From CAILZL01 sp963748005 (lineage in GTDB: Bacteria > Pseudomonadota > Gammaproteobacteria > Steroidobacterales > Steroidobacteraceae), in contig CAVVHH010000002.1 of assembly GCA_963748005.1 (NCBI GenBank), positions 1,116,001-1,180,000 on the forward strand: 64,000 nucleotides of DNA, written 5' to 3'. Positions 32,890 through 41,631 of the stretch are shown piece after piece. The position numbers were made by a program, and so were the translations under genes. Each line of letters opens with the position of its first letter. Position 1 is the stretch's first letter. The notes below the pieces were generated by a model. It saw only the letters and a list, made by a program, of their open reading frames with translations, was not told the origin of the DNA and made no database searches.

Positions 32890-33537
32890 CTACACTGGTT
32901 CGCGCAGCGATTTCAGCGCCGCCCACAGCAGCGGCAGCAGCGATACCACGATGATGATGATGGTCACCACACCGAAGTTGTTCTTGATGATGGGTACGTT
33001 GCCAAACAGGTAGCCGCCCCAGATAAACGCAGTCACCCAGCCAATCCCGCCCAGCAGATTGAACTTGAGAAACTGCATGGGCCGCATGCGACCCACACCG
33101 GCCACGAACGGCGCGAAGGTGCGGATGATGGGCAGAAAACGCGACAGCACTATCGCCATGCCGCCATGCTTGTCATAGAAGGCCTGGGTCTTGAGCAGGT
33201 ATTCCTGTTTCAGCCAGCGGAACTGGCCGCTAAAAGCGCGCGGTCCGATGAAACCACCGATGCGAAAGTTGGTCTCGTTGCCCAGCACTGCTGCCAGCAT
33301 CAGCAATAGCCAGATCATTGGTGCATTCAGGGTGCCGGTCTGATCCACGGCCGCCAGCGCACCCACCGCAAACAGCAGCGAATCGCCGGGCAGGAATGGC
33401 GTCACCACCAGACCGGTTTCGGCAAAGATGATCAGGAACAGGATGCCATATACCCAGTACTGATACTGCGCCACCAGCTCGGTGAGATGTTTGTCGAGGT
33501 GCAGGACAAGGTCGAGAAACCAGTGAATCAATTCCAC
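32890..33537 (-). CDS. dedA: DedA-family membrane protein
   Basis: 215 residues from a GTG at 33537. Family signatures: ETGLVVTPFLPGDSLLFAVGALAA, GGFIGPRAF, FDKHGGMAIVLSRFLPIIRTFAPFVAGVGRM in the form YDKHGGMAIVLSRFLPIIR, and NLLGGIGWVTAFIWGGYLFGNVPIIKNNFG. DedA/VTT-domain proteins are membrane proteins needed for envelope integrity; some are undecaprenyl-phosphate or phospholipid flippases. It lies 19 bp downstream of panD on the same strand. Confidence 0.93.
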   Translation of the reverse strand: MELIHWFLDLVLHLDKHLTELVAQYQYWVYGILFLIIFAETGLVVTPFLPGDSLLFAVGALAAVDQTGTLNAPMIWLLLMLAAVLGNETNFRIGGFIGPRAFSGQFRWLKQEYLLKTQAFYDKHGGMAIVLSRFLPIIRTFAPFVAGVGRMRPMQFLKFNLLGGIGWVTAFIWGGYLFGNVPIIKNNFGVVTIIIIVVSLLPLLWAALKSLREPV

Positions 33538-33556
33538 GCGGGCGCGTCCTTATCGA

Positions 33557-33928
33557 CTAAGCGGCTTGTGCACGCTTGATCTGGGCAATGCGGTTGTTGG
33601 CACCCAGCAGCACCACCGTGGGTTGATAGCTGGCCAGTTCCACTTCGCTGTAAGTTGAATAGGCACAGATGATCAGCAGATCGCCCACCGCGGCCTTGCG
33701 CGCCGCCGCCCCGTTCAACGACACCTCGCCTGAACCGCGCGGCGCCTTGATGATGTAGGTGGTGAATCGCTCGCCGTTGTTGATGTTGTACAGCTCGATG
33801 TACTGGAACTCGCGCATGCCCGAGGCCTCCAGCAGGGCTTCGTCAATACCACACGAACCTTCGTACTGAAGGTCGGCGTGGGTCACCGTTGCGCGGTGCA
33901 GTTTGGCCTGAAGCATGGTGCGCAGCAT
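33557..33928 (-). CDS. panD: Aspartate 1-decarboxylase proenzyme
   Basis: 123 residues. Self-cleavage occurs between Gly-24 and Ser-25 (YEGSCGID) to make the pyruvoyl cofactor. TTYIIKAPRGSGEVSLNGAAARKAAVGDLLIICAY is the typical second half. It makes beta-alanine for pantothenate. No panB or panC is seen nearby. Located after LOG and the trp operon on the same strand. Confidence 0.97.
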   Translation of the reverse strand: MLRTMLQAKLHRATVTHADLQYEGSCGIDEALLEASGMREFQYIELYNINNGERFTTYIIKAPRGSGEVSLNGAAARKAAVGDLLIICAYSTYSEVELASYQPTVVLLGANNRIAQIKRAQAA

Positions 33929-33986
33929 AAATACCGGAAAGGCGAAGAATTTGAGGCCGCCACGTTGCAGTGCGGCCGCTGCACTG

Positions 33987-34532
33987 TCAAGGGACAGACA
34001 GCTGCTCCAGCAGCGCTTCCGGCTGATCGTGCAGCCGCAACATGTCGCGGTGACCGGGACGCAGGAATCCAGTACTGACGGCCTGATCCAGAAAACTCAC
34101 CAGATAATCGAAGTACCCCAAAGTATTGAGCAGGCCGCAGGGTTTGGACTGCAGCCCGAGCTGGCTGGCCGTCCAGACTTCAAACAACTCGTCCAGCGTA
34201 CCGATGCCGCCCGGCATGGCTATGAAAGCCTCCGACAGCGCCATGATCACTTCCTTGCGTTCGGCCATGGTGTCCACCACCCGCAACTCGGTGAGACCGT
34301 GATGACCCAGCTCCTTGTCCATGAGCAGGCGCGGAATGACGCCAATCACCTGACCACCGGCTGCCAGCGCCGCATCGGCCACACTGCCCATCAGGCCAAT
34401 CTGCGCGCCGCCATAGACCACCGTGATCCCCCGTCGGGCCAGCAGATCACCCAACTGCCATGCGGCCTGGGTATAGGCTCGATCGCCGCCGGCGCTGGAG
34501 CCACAGAACACACCGATGCTGCGCAGACTCAT
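33987..34532 (-). CDS. LOG-family nucleoside 5'-monophosphate phosphoribohydrolase
   Basis: 181 residues. SIGVFCGSSAGG at the start, VVYGGAQIGLMGSVADAALAAGG, the Arg-Lys of MAERKEVI and the signature PGGIGTLDELFE (107-118) define the LOG family (TIGR00730). Members remove ribose phosphate from cytokinin nucleotides or AMP; many were mis-annotated as lysine decarboxylases. It starts 27 bp after trpA, so it can be transcribed with trp. Confidence 0.92.
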   Translation of the reverse strand: MSLRSIGVFCGSSAGGDRAYTQAAWQLGDLLARRGITVVYGGAQIGLMGSVADAALAAGGQVIGVIPRLLMDKELGHHGLTELRVVDTMAERKEVIMALSEAFIAMPGGIGTLDELFEVWTASQLGLQSKPCGLLNTLGYFDYLVSFLDQAVSTGFLRPGHRDMLRLHDQPEALLEQLSVP

Positions 34533-34559
34533 TTATTTCACCAATCAGAATAAACAGAG

Positions 34560-35330
34560 TCAGCCACGCAGACCCTGCAGGAACGCCACCGGATCTTCAT
34601 TGCGCTCCAGCACTTCCACCAGCGCCGAGCCCACCACCACACCATCCACATGGCCGGTCATCAGCTTGACCTGCTCGGGGCTACGAATGCCAAAGCCCGC
34701 GCATACCGGCGCATGCGCCAGTGACTTCACCTTGTCCATGTACGCCAGCACATCCTCAGGCACGGCGACATTCTTACCGGTGGTGCCGGTCATGGTCACG
34801 GCATACACAAAACCTTCAGCCTGCTTGCACAGCATGGCCAGACGATCATCGGGCGTGACCGGCGTGACCATCTGCACCAATGCCAGGCCCTGCGTGTCGA
34901 GTGCAGCGCGAAGGTCGTCGCTTTCTTCATAAGGCAAGTCCGGCACAATGAACCCCGAGATGCCTGCTTCGCGCGCCGCTTGCGGCAGACGATCAAACCC
35001 ATAAGCCAGCAGGGGATTGAGATAACTCATCAACAGAATCGGTGCCTTGGGTTTCTGGGGCGCATTCTTCAGTGTGTTCAATATCCACTTGAGCGATACA
35101 CCCTTGGCCAGCGCCACACGACTGGAACGCTGAATGGTCAGGCCATCCGCCATGGGGTCGGTGAACGGCACACCGATTTCAACTACGTCGGCAACGTCGG
35201 CGACCCTGCACAGCAACTGATGAAAGTTGTCCGGCTCGGGAAATCCACCCGTGAGAAAAGCCACAATGGCGGGACGTCCCGCAGCAGTTGCGTTACGGAT
35301 GGAAATGGCAATTTGTTCGCGTGGCAGCAT
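34560..35330 (-). CDS. trpA: Tryptophan synthase alpha chain
   Basis: 256 residues. The catalytic Glu is in VVEIGVPFTDPMADGLTIQRSS, with the second acid in DPMADG. The N-terminal loop reads AFLTGGFPE where many TrpA have VTAGDP. GFGIRSPEQVKLM and VVGSALVEVLE form the phosphate site. It cleaves indole-3-glycerol phosphate and channels indole to TrpB. Last gene of the trp operon. Confidence 0.96.
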   Translation of the reverse strand: MLPREQIAISIRNATAAGRPAIVAFLTGGFPEPDNFHQLLCRVADVADVVEIGVPFTDPMADGLTIQRSSRVALAKGVSLKWILNTLKNAPQKPKAPILLMSYLNPLLAYGFDRLPQAAREAGISGFIVPDLPYEESDDLRAALDTQGLALVQMVTPVTPDDRLAMLCKQAEGFVYAVTMTGTTGKNVAVPEDVLAYMDKVKSLAHAPVCAGFGIRSPEQVKLMTGHVDGVVVGSALVEVLERNEDPVAFLQGLRG

Positions 35331-35354
35331 CGAATTGTTCCAGCAGACTCGTCG

Positions 35355-35430
35355 TAGGTTGGGCTGAGTCTTCGAAGCCCAACTGTATCGCCTAACGGAG
35401 AGTTGGGCTTCGAAGACTCAGCCCAACCTA
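35355..35430. repeat. Perfect 30-bp inverted repeat (GTTGGGCT family) between trpB and trpA
   Basis: Arms 35355-35384 and 35401-35430 are exact reverse complements, separated by 16 bp. Each outer end is TAGGTTGGG, so the unit is TA-flanked. A relative lies at 43605-43680. Transcribed within the trp mRNA, it would fold into a very stable hairpin between trpB and trpA. Confidence 0.85.
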
Positions 35431-35443
35431 CCAAACCGCTCGC

Positions 35444-36688
35444 TTAGATCTTTCCCAGCAAAATCGTGCGTTGCAACGTCGGCATGTCTTTATCGCCGCG
35501 GCCTGACAAGCCGATCAAGATTTTCCTGCCCGGATTGTCGCGCGCCCAGCGACGCGCACCAGCCAGTGCATGCGACGACTCAATCGCGGGCAGGATGCCC
35601 TCCGACGCGCAACACTCTTCCAGGGCATTCAGGGCATCATCATCTTCAATACCTTCGTAGCGCACGCGGCCGACTGATTGCAGCAGCGCATGCTCCGGAC
35701 CGACACCGGGATAATCCAGGCCCGCCGACACCGAATGCGTTTCCTGGATCTGACCGTTCTCATCCTGCAGCAACATTGAATAGCAACCCTGCAGTACACC
35801 GGGGCGACCATAGGCAAGCGACGCCGCATTCTCTCCCAGACCAATGCCGGTGCCACCGGCTTCGATGCCCAGCAATTGCACGCCAGTGTCTTTCACAAAC
35901 GGATGGAACAACCCAATCGCGTTTGATCCACCACCCACACAGGCAATGGCGATGTCGGGCAGGCCACCCGTTCTGGCCAGCATCTGTTCGCGCGCTTCAC
36001 GACCAATGATCGACTGAAACTCGCGCACGATATAGGGATAGGGATGCGGTCCAATGGCCGAGCCCAGACAGTAGTAAGTGCCATTGGGATCGGTGACCCA
36101 GTCACGCAGTGCTTCATCGACGGCAGCACGCAGTGTCTTGTCGCCACTGGTCACGGGCGTGACGGTTGCGCCCAGCAACTTCATGCGTCCTACATTCGGT
36201 GCCTGACGTTCCATATCCACCGCACCCATGTACACCGTACACGGCAATCCCACTCTTGCACACGCTGCTGCAGACGCTACGCCATGCTGGCCAGCACCGG
36301 TTTCAGCAATCACGCGCCTGGCGCCCAGCTTCCTGGCGAGCAACACCTGGCCAATGGAGTTGTTGATCTTGTGCGCACCGGTGTGCGCCAGATCCTCGCG
36401 CTTGAGCCACACCTCCGCGCCCCAGCGTTTTGATAACGTGCGTGCATAGGTCAGTGCAGTGGGACGGCCAATCCAGTCGCGTAGTTCGGCCTGATACTCG
36501 GCCTGAAATTCCGGATCATGCAGATACTGCTTCACCCCAGCCTCAAGGCGATTCAGCGCCGGCACCAGGGTCTCGGGGATATAACGTCCACCAAACGGCC
36601 CGAAACGACCGTGCTCGTCCGGATAGACATCGTTCATGACATTGGCCAGCAGGGTCTGCTTGTCCAATGTATTGCTAAAACTTTTCAT
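35444..36688 (-). CDS. trpB: Tryptophan synthase beta chain
   Basis: 414 residues. PLP lysine Lys-107 in EDLAHTGAHKINN, preceded by GRPTALTYA; CVGGGSNAIGLFHPF binds the PLP phosphate; LDYPGVGPEH and ESSHALA are typical. FGPFGGRYIPETL near the start marks the TrpB1 type. It condenses indole with serine. The gap upstream to trpF holds another palindrome. Confidence 0.97.
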   Translation of the reverse strand: MKSFSNTLDKQTLLANVMNDVYPDEHGRFGPFGGRYIPETLVPALNRLEAGVKQYLHDPEFQAEYQAELRDWIGRPTALTYARTLSKRWGAEVWLKREDLAHTGAHKINNSIGQVLLARKLGARRVIAETGAGQHGVASAAACARVGLPCTVYMGAVDMERQAPNVGRMKLLGATVTPVTSGDKTLRAAVDEALRDWVTDPNGTYYCLGSAIGPHPYPYIVREFQSIIGREAREQMLARTGGLPDIAIACVGGGSNAIGLFHPFVKDTGVQLLGIEAGGTGIGLGENAASLAYGRPGVLQGCYSMLLQDENGQIQETHSVSAGLDYPGVGPEHALLQSVGRVRYEGIEDDDALNALEECCASEGILPAIESSHALAGARRWARDNPGRKILIGLSGRGDKDMPTLQRTILLGKI

Positions 36689-36754
36689 CGGTCAGTTCTC
36701 GTCTATGGGTCCGGGTTTACTAACCCAGCCATGCAAATATCCAGATCAGGTACA

Positions 36755-36820
36755 AGACGCTTCGACAGGCTCAGCGACCGGAACAGCCTCCCTCCGGTCG
36801 ATGAGCCTGTCGAAGCGTCT
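36755..36820. repeat. CTTCGACAGGCTCAG-type inverted repeat between trpF and trpB
   Basis: AGACGCTTCGACAGGCTCAG, then GACCGGA, pairs with TCCGGTCGATGAGCCTGTCG and AAGCGTCT, with a loop of about 10 nt. Like the trpB-trpA repeat it lies inside the operon and would be transcribed. Confidence 0.8.
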
Positions 36821-36827
36821 GCAAATC

Positions 36828-37412
36828 TCACGCACTTCTTGCCGCATTCACAAACTCAATAATCTTCTGCGGATCTTTCACACCTGGCGACCCTTCCACG
36901 CCGCTGCTCACATCCACGCCAAACGGTCGCACTGCTCTAATCGCCGCGGCAACGTTCGCTGGATTCAGACCACCGGCCAGGATCAACTCACCCTGCTGCG
37001 CCATTGCTGCCGCCTGCGTCCAGTCAGCGGTTTCGCCGGTACCACTGACCGGACCTTCAAAAAGAAACCGCCTGGGCAGCAGCGCCGGCAATGCACGCCC
37101 GGCACGCAACACCGGCAACACCGTCAATTCTTTCGGCAACTGCAAGCCTGCCAAGTCTTCCCAATCAGTCTGCAGCACATCGGGCTTGAAGACACTCAGT
37201 ACTTCATCTACCAGAGACTGTGCCGGATGCTGCATCACGGCAATACGCGCGATATGCGTCGGCACCGATGCCGCAAGCTGCACAGCCTGCAACGCACTCA
37301 CTTGCCGCTTCGATGGCGCAAATACAAAACCCACAGCATCGACGCCGGCCGACACGGCAGTGCGCACTGCCACCTCGGTCGTCATGCCACACACTTTCAC
37401 CCACGTGTTCAA
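36828..37412 (-). CDS. trpF: Phosphoribosylanthranilate isomerase
   Basis: 194 residues. WVKVCGMTTEVAVRTAVSAGVDAVGFVFAPSKRQVS holds the catalytic Cys (KVCGMT); GGLNPANVAAAI and PFGVDVSSGVEGSPGVKDPQKI bind the substrate phosphate. It does the Amadori rearrangement before TrpC. It follows trpC by 8 bp. Confidence 0.96.
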   Translation of the reverse strand: MNTWVKVCGMTTEVAVRTAVSAGVDAVGFVFAPSKRQVSALQAVQLAASVPTHIARIAVMQHPAQSLVDEVLSVFKPDVLQTDWEDLAGLQLPKELTVLPVLRAGRALPALLPRRFLFEGPVSGTGETADWTQAAAMAQQGELILAGGLNPANVAAAIRAVRPFGVDVSSGVEGSPGVKDPQKIIEFVNAARSA

Positions 37413-37420
37413 GTGGCGCT

Positions 37421-38299
37421 CTACTTCCTGGGCAAGTCGGAGGCAAACAGCTCCACAGTCTGCGTGCGCGTCGCGAGCGCCATTTCGCGCCCCGCGCTGA
37501 GCAATTCGCCGGCCAGCTTGCGCGGCGCAGGACTGTTCATCAACGTTGTGCCCACCAGTGCCAGTTGATAACCCATGTTTGCCACGCGCTTCGCATCATC
37601 AGCATTCGCGACACCGCTCTCCGCCACTTTAGGACGATTCTTCGGCAACAAATCCACGAGTTCGGCAAAGCGTTGAAAATTCACTTTCAGGGTCTGCAGA
37701 TCGCGGCAATTGATGCCAACCAGTATCTGCTCGGTGTGCTGTTTGCGTGGCGCAAGCACATCGTTGATCAGTTTGATGTCGTCGGCATCAAAGGCTTCGA
37801 TCAGCACGAACATGTTCAACATGACTGCGCAATCCAGCAACGCCGTGATGCGGCTTTGGTCCAGCATTCGGGCAATCACCAGCACACCACTGGCGCCGGC
37901 CACACGCCCTTCCATCACCTGGTAAGGTTCGACCAGAAAATCCTTGCGCATGGTAGGCACATTGAGCGGCGCCAGCACTTTCGATGCCTGCTCAAGATGC
38001 TCCAGTTCGCCACCGAAACGTGTGGGCTCTGTCAGCACCGACACCACTGCTGCGCCGCCCAGACCGTAATCCGCCACCCGGCTCTGCACATCGCGGGTGT
38101 TGGCCGACAGATCGCCTGCGGATGGCGAGACCAGCTTGCATTCGGCGATCAGATCAAAGCCTTCTGCGCACAACTTCAACCTCGGCGCCGGCGGCATGGC
38201 ATTGGCGCGCGCCCACAACTCAGCCTCAGGCAGCTTTGCCCTGGCTTGTTTGTAGCGCTCATAGCTCGAGCACGCCATGTCTGTAAGTAATCCGGACAT
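37421..38299 (-). CDS. trpC: Indole-3-glycerol phosphate synthase
   Basis: 292 residues, longer at the N-terminus than many (typical 255-270). The catalytic region reads LIAECKLVSPSAGDL, where canonical enzymes have EvKkaSPSkG, so the Glu, Lys and SPS are kept. MRKDFLVEPYQVMEGRVAGASGVLVIARML, GINCRDLQTLKVN and ESGVANADDAKRV follow. It is fused to neither trpF nor trpD. A palindromic repeat separates it from trpD. Confidence 0.94.
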   Translation of the reverse strand: MSGLLTDMACSSYERYKQARAKLPEAELWARANAMPPAPRLKLCAEGFDLIAECKLVSPSAGDLSANTRDVQSRVADYGLGGAAVVSVLTEPTRFGGELEHLEQASKVLAPLNVPTMRKDFLVEPYQVMEGRVAGASGVLVIARMLDQSRITALLDCAVMLNMFVLIEAFDADDIKLINDVLAPRKQHTEQILVGINCRDLQTLKVNFQRFAELVDLLPKNRPKVAESGVANADDAKRVANMGYQLALVGTTLMNSPAPRKLAGELLSAGREMALATRTQTVELFASDLPRK

Positions 38300-38324
38300 T
38301 CAACCTTTACCGTGGATTCCTGTA

Positions 38325-38386
38325 GGGGCGAGGCATGCCTCGCCTTCTTGAAATCAAACCATGAAGGGCCACGCATGCGTAGCCCC
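38325..38386. repeat. Two-hairpin palindromic repeat (GGGGCG family) between trpD and trpC
   Basis: The first hairpin GGCGAGGCATGCCTCGCC is identical in core to the copy near 19977; the second is GGGCCACGCATGCGTAGCCC (near perfect). TA precedes it at 38323-38324. It lies inside the trp operon. Confidence 0.75.
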
Positions 38387-38398
38387 TGCACGCCATCT

Positions 38399-39421
38399 TC
38401 ATCCCTGCCCAAACACCGCCAGCTTCCTCAGCACCTCAGCCGCACGACCTGAATCAATGGCCGCCGCAGCCTGTTGCATCGCTTCCAGTGGCGATGCCGC
38501 GCGCCCGGTCAGCTCCAGCACCAGCGCAGCGTTCAGCAAGATCGCATAACGATGTGCGCCGCGATCGCGACCTTCGAATACATCACGCAGACATTGTGCG
38601 TTATACACCGCATCACCGCCCTTCAGATCCTCGGGCGCGCAGCGCGGCACACCAAATTCGGCCGGGTCACGTTTGCGGTGTGTCACCTTGCCGGGGCGCA
38701 CATCAAAACATTCAAACGCGCCGCAGGGCGTGGCCTCATCCCAACCGGGTTCACCATGTACCACGTAGGCACGCTCATTAGGCAAGCCAGCGAGAGTTTC
38801 TGCCATCAGCTTCGCTGTCTCAACATTGAACGCGCCAATCAGATGAAATGGCGGTTCCGCCGGATTGCACAGCGGCCCCAGAATATTGAATACGGTGCGC
38901 ACGCCCAGCGCCTGACGAATCGGTGCCACGGCCTTGGTGGCCGAGTGATAGTAAGGAGCAAACAGGAAAGTGAAGCCACAGGCATCCAGGCATCTGCCCG
39001 CCGCGTTTTCATCCAGCGGCAATTTCAGCCCCAGCTGTTCCAGTGTATCGGCACTGCCGCTACGACTCGACACGGCGCGATTACCATGTTTCACCACACG
39101 CAGATCCAGCGCGGCCAGTAACAGACCCGCACCGGTGGACAGATTGAAACTGCCGGATGAATCGCCGCCGGTACCGACAATGTCCACCAGTGGCGCACCA
39201 GGCGAAATCACCGGATGTTTGGCCAGACTGCGCATGGCCTTGGCAAAGCCACGCACTTCATCGGGCGTGACGCCCTTGCTGCGCAGCGCCGCCAGCAATG
39301 CACCGGCCATCGCAGGCGCAAGGGATTCATCCGTCAACGTCAGCAACAGTTGCGAGGCTTCGGCTTCGCTTAATGAGCGATGCTCCAGCAGATTTTCCAG
39401 CGTGGTACGCAAGGTGCTCAT
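38399..39421 (-). CDS. trpD: Anthranilate phosphoribosyltransferase
   Basis: 340 residues. VDIVGTGGDSSGSFNLSTGAG binds PRPP with Mg2+; VVKHGNRAVSSRSGSADTLEQLG and FAPYYHSATKAVAPIRQALGVRTVFNILGPLCNPA are canonical. It transfers phosphoribose to anthranilate. The gene is separate from trpG, 6 bp after it. Confidence 0.97.
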   Translation of the reverse strand: MSTLRTTLENLLEHRSLSEAEASQLLLTLTDESLAPAMAGALLAALRSKGVTPDEVRGFAKAMRSLAKHPVISPGAPLVDIVGTGGDSSGSFNLSTGAGLLLAALDLRVVKHGNRAVSSRSGSADTLEQLGLKLPLDENAAGRCLDACGFTFLFAPYYHSATKAVAPIRQALGVRTVFNILGPLCNPAEPPFHLIGAFNVETAKLMAETLAGLPNERAYVVHGEPGWDEATPCGAFECFDVRPGKVTHRKRDPAEFGVPRCAPEDLKGGDAVYNAQCLRDVFEGRDRGAHRYAILLNAALVLELTGRAASPLEAMQQAAAAIDSGRAAEVLRKLAVFGQG

Positions 39422-39427
39422 CGTGAC

Positions 39428-40018
39428 CTACCGCAGCGGTGAACTGAGCTTGAGAAAGTTGCCCATCAGCACCGGGCCTTCCGGTGTCAGGATACTTTCC
39501 GGATGAAACTGTACGCCTTCGATGGCGTATTTTTTATGGCGCACACCCATGATCTCGCCTTCCGGTGTACGCGCTGTGACTTCCAGTACTTCAGGTATGG
39601 CTTCCGGCGCTGCAATCAACGAGTGATAACGTCCTGCTTCAAAGGGATTGGACATGCCGGCCAGAATGCCCTTGCCATCATGCGTGACTGGCGAAGTCTT
39701 GCCATGCATCAGGCGACCGGCACGCACCACCTTGCCTCCGAACACTTCCACCAGGGATTGATGGCCCAGACACACACCGAAGATGGGCAGCTTGCCGGTG
39801 AAGTGCTCAATCATCTTCATCGAGACTCCGGCATCGTAGGGCGTGCCCGGTCCCGGTGAAATACACAGATGCGTGGGCTTGAGTGCCTCGGCCTGTTCAA
39901 TCGTGATCTGGTCGTTGCGATGCACCAGCACTTCCGCACCCAGCACCAGAAATGCCTGCACCAGGTTGTAGGTGAACGAGTCGTAGTTATCGATCAGCAA
40001 TAGTCTTGGCGTGCTCAT
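39428..40018 (-). CDS. trpG: Anthranilate synthase glutamine amidotransferase component
   Basis: 196 residues from the ATG at 40018 (MSTPRLLLIDNYDSFTYNLVQ). Class I amidotransferase triad: Cys-83 in IFGVCLGHQ and the His/Glu of QFHPESILT; ISPGPGTP is the oxyanion-side loop. It supplies ammonia to TrpE and could also serve as PabA. It starts 4 bp after the trpE stop. Confidence 0.96.
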   Translation of the reverse strand: MSTPRLLLIDNYDSFTYNLVQAFLVLGAEVLVHRNDQITIEQAEALKPTHLCISPGPGTPYDAGVSMKMIEHFTGKLPIFGVCLGHQSLVEVFGGKVVRAGRLMHGKTSPVTHDGKGILAGMSNPFEAGRYHSLIAAPEAIPEVLEVTARTPEGEIMGVRHKKYAIEGVQFHPESILTPEGPVLMGNFLKLSSPLR

Positions 40019-40022
40019 AAAA

Positions 40023-41408
40023 TTACAACCCTTCCTGCGCCATCGAGAGAGCGCGTCGCAGAATGGCGCTCTTGGCCAGCACTTCCTGATATTCCATTTT
40101 CGGCACGCTGTCGGCGACGATGCCCGCGCCAGCCTGGAAGCTGTAGGTGTCGCCGCTGAATACCAGCGTGCGAATGGTGATGGCCTGATCCATGTCACCC
40201 GTGCTACCGAAGTAACCAATCGTGCCGCCGTAGAACCCACGCCGACAGGGCTCGAGTTCATCAATGATCTGCATGGCGCGCACCTTGGGCGAACCGACCA
40301 GGGTACCGGCCGGAAACGCAGCGGCAAACAGATCAAAGGCATCCTTGTCCGGTGACACTTCACCCTGCACGCCACTGACGATGTGCATTACATGACTGTA
40401 GCGTTCAATCGAACGATAGGGATTCACATGCACGCTGCCTGCCGTGGCCACACGGCCCAGATCGTTACGCGCCAGATCCACCAGCATGACATGCTCGGCA
40501 TTTTCTTTCGGGTCGGCCAGCAGTTCCTGCTCCAGCGCCAGGTCATGCGCGTCGTCCTGACCCCGCGGCCGCGTGCCGGCAATCGGACGCAACTGTGCAT
40601 GACCGCCATTCAAGCGCACCAGTGCTTCCGGCGACGAACCGGCAATGACGTGATCGCCCAGATCGCAGTAATACATGTAGGGCGAGGGATTGAGCAGGCG
40701 CAACGCACGGTAAGTCTCAAACGGATCGAGATCGCAACGTCCAGAAAAGCGCGACGCCAGCACCAGTTGATACACATCGCCGGCAGCAATGTATTCCTGC
40801 ACGCGCTTCACGCCATGGATGTATTCGGCTTCGCCCAGTGAGGCCACGGGTTCGGAGTAACGTGCCGCCTTGCCGTTGCCGGGTATTGCACCACGCAGCG
40901 CGCGTATAACTTCTCTGCGCAGGCCCTGTCGCTCAGCTTCCGAACCTGCGTGTAACAAGGCCATACTGCGCGTCAGATGATCGAAGACCAGCATCGACTG
41001 CGGTGCAAGGTAGTGCGCGTCGGGCGTGCCGTCCAGATTCTTGTGCCGTGACGGCAGGCGCTCGAAGTAACGCACCAGGTCATAGCTGGATGCGCCCACC
41101 AGACCGCCCAACAGCGGCACGCCGGGGATGTGCGGCGTAGGCAACGGCGCCTGCTTGAGCGCCCCCCTCAGGGCATTCAGCAATTCCTGCTGGTTGGTCG
41201 GCACTGGCAGGAGTTGTTTGCCCACCTTCAGGCCCTTGGCATCCAGACGCACTTCCAGGCAATCACCGAAACCAATGAAGGAATAACGCGCCAACCGCTC
41301 GCCACCTTCCACGCTTTCCAGCAGGAAGCGCGGCCGAAACGGCTTCAGCTTCAGGTAGGCCGACACCGGGGTGTCCAGGTCGGCGGCAATGTCAAATGGC
41401 GGTTTCAA
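40023..41408 (-). CDS. trpE: Anthranilate synthase component I
   Basis: 461 residues. The feedback-inhibition motif LLES is at 29-32, so tryptophan inhibition is likely. The chorismate site is shown by LRPIAGTRPRG, DPKENAEHVMLVDLARNDLGRV, SYSHVMHIVSGVQG in the form RYSHVMHIVSG, FPAGTLVGSPKVRAM and RGFYGGTIGYFG. With TrpG it makes anthranilate. First structural gene after the attenuated leader. Confidence 0.96.
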   Translation of the reverse strand: MKPPFDIAADLDTPVSAYLKLKPFRPRFLLESVEGGERLARYSFIGFGDCLEVRLDAKGLKVGKQLLPVPTNQQELLNALRGALKQAPLPTPHIPGVPLLGGLVGASSYDLVRYFERLPSRHKNLDGTPDAHYLAPQSMLVFDHLTRSMALLHAGSEAERQGLRREVIRALRGAIPGNGKAARYSEPVASLGEAEYIHGVKRVQEYIAAGDVYQLVLASRFSGRCDLDPFETYRALRLLNPSPYMYYCDLGDHVIAGSSPEALVRLNGGHAQLRPIAGTRPRGQDDAHDLALEQELLADPKENAEHVMLVDLARNDLGRVATAGSVHVNPYRSIERYSHVMHIVSGVQGEVSPDKDAFDLFAAAFPAGTLVGSPKVRAMQIIDELEPCRRGFYGGTIGYFGSTGDMDQAITIRTLVFSGDTYSFQAGAGIVADSVPKMEYQEVLAKSAILRRALSMAQEGL

Positions 41409-41469
41409 GTGAAACTCCTGTGGTTACCAGTCAGTTCCTCACCCCGAAACTAGCCGGACGGCAGGCAAC

Positions 41470-41504
41470 AAAAAACCCACCCCCGGCGGTTTCGGAGATG
41501 GGTT
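41470..41504 (-). terminator. trp attenuator terminator
   Basis: On the minus strand AACCCATCTCC, a short loop, GGGGGTGGGTT and then a T-run (complement of A at 41470-41475) form a Rho-independent terminator 60 bp downstream of the leader-peptide stop and upstream of trpE. Confidence 0.88.
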
Positions 41505-41553
41505 CTGGTGTCGTCAAAAATCGTTAGATCACGCTAAATCACGGGGCCCAGCG

Positions 41554-41563
41554 CCCTACTCCG
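41554..41563 (-). promoter_or_regulatory. trp antiterminator arm
   Basis: CGGAGTAGGG, immediately after the leader stop codon, can pair over 8 of 10 positions with CCCATCTCCG, the 5' arm of the terminator (41495-41504). It can alternatively pair with CTCCG inside the leader peptide gene just before the Trp codons (about 41589-41593). These mutually exclusive helices are the classical attenuation design. Confidence 0.75.
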
Positions 41564-41623
41564 TTACGAGCGGCGCCACCACCAACGGCGGAGGTCTTGG
41601 GTAATTTGCGTGCGAGTGATCAT
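41564..41623 (-). CDS. trpL: trp operon leader peptide with three Trp codons
   Basis: 19 codons, MITRTQITQDLRRWWWRRS, with three consecutive TGG codons at 41584-41576, then TAA. Ribosome stalling at the Trp codons would free the antiterminator arm that follows directly after the stop. It is too short for routine gene finding. Distance to trpE is 155 bp. Confidence 0.88.
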   Translation of the reverse strand: MITRTQITQDLRRWWWRRS

Positions 41624-41631
41624 GGGCAGCG

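Noticed and set aside
33987..34532. Lysine decarboxylase annotation for the LOG protein
   Set aside because: PGGxGTxxE and the small size define the LOG phosphoribohydrolase family; no PLP site is present.
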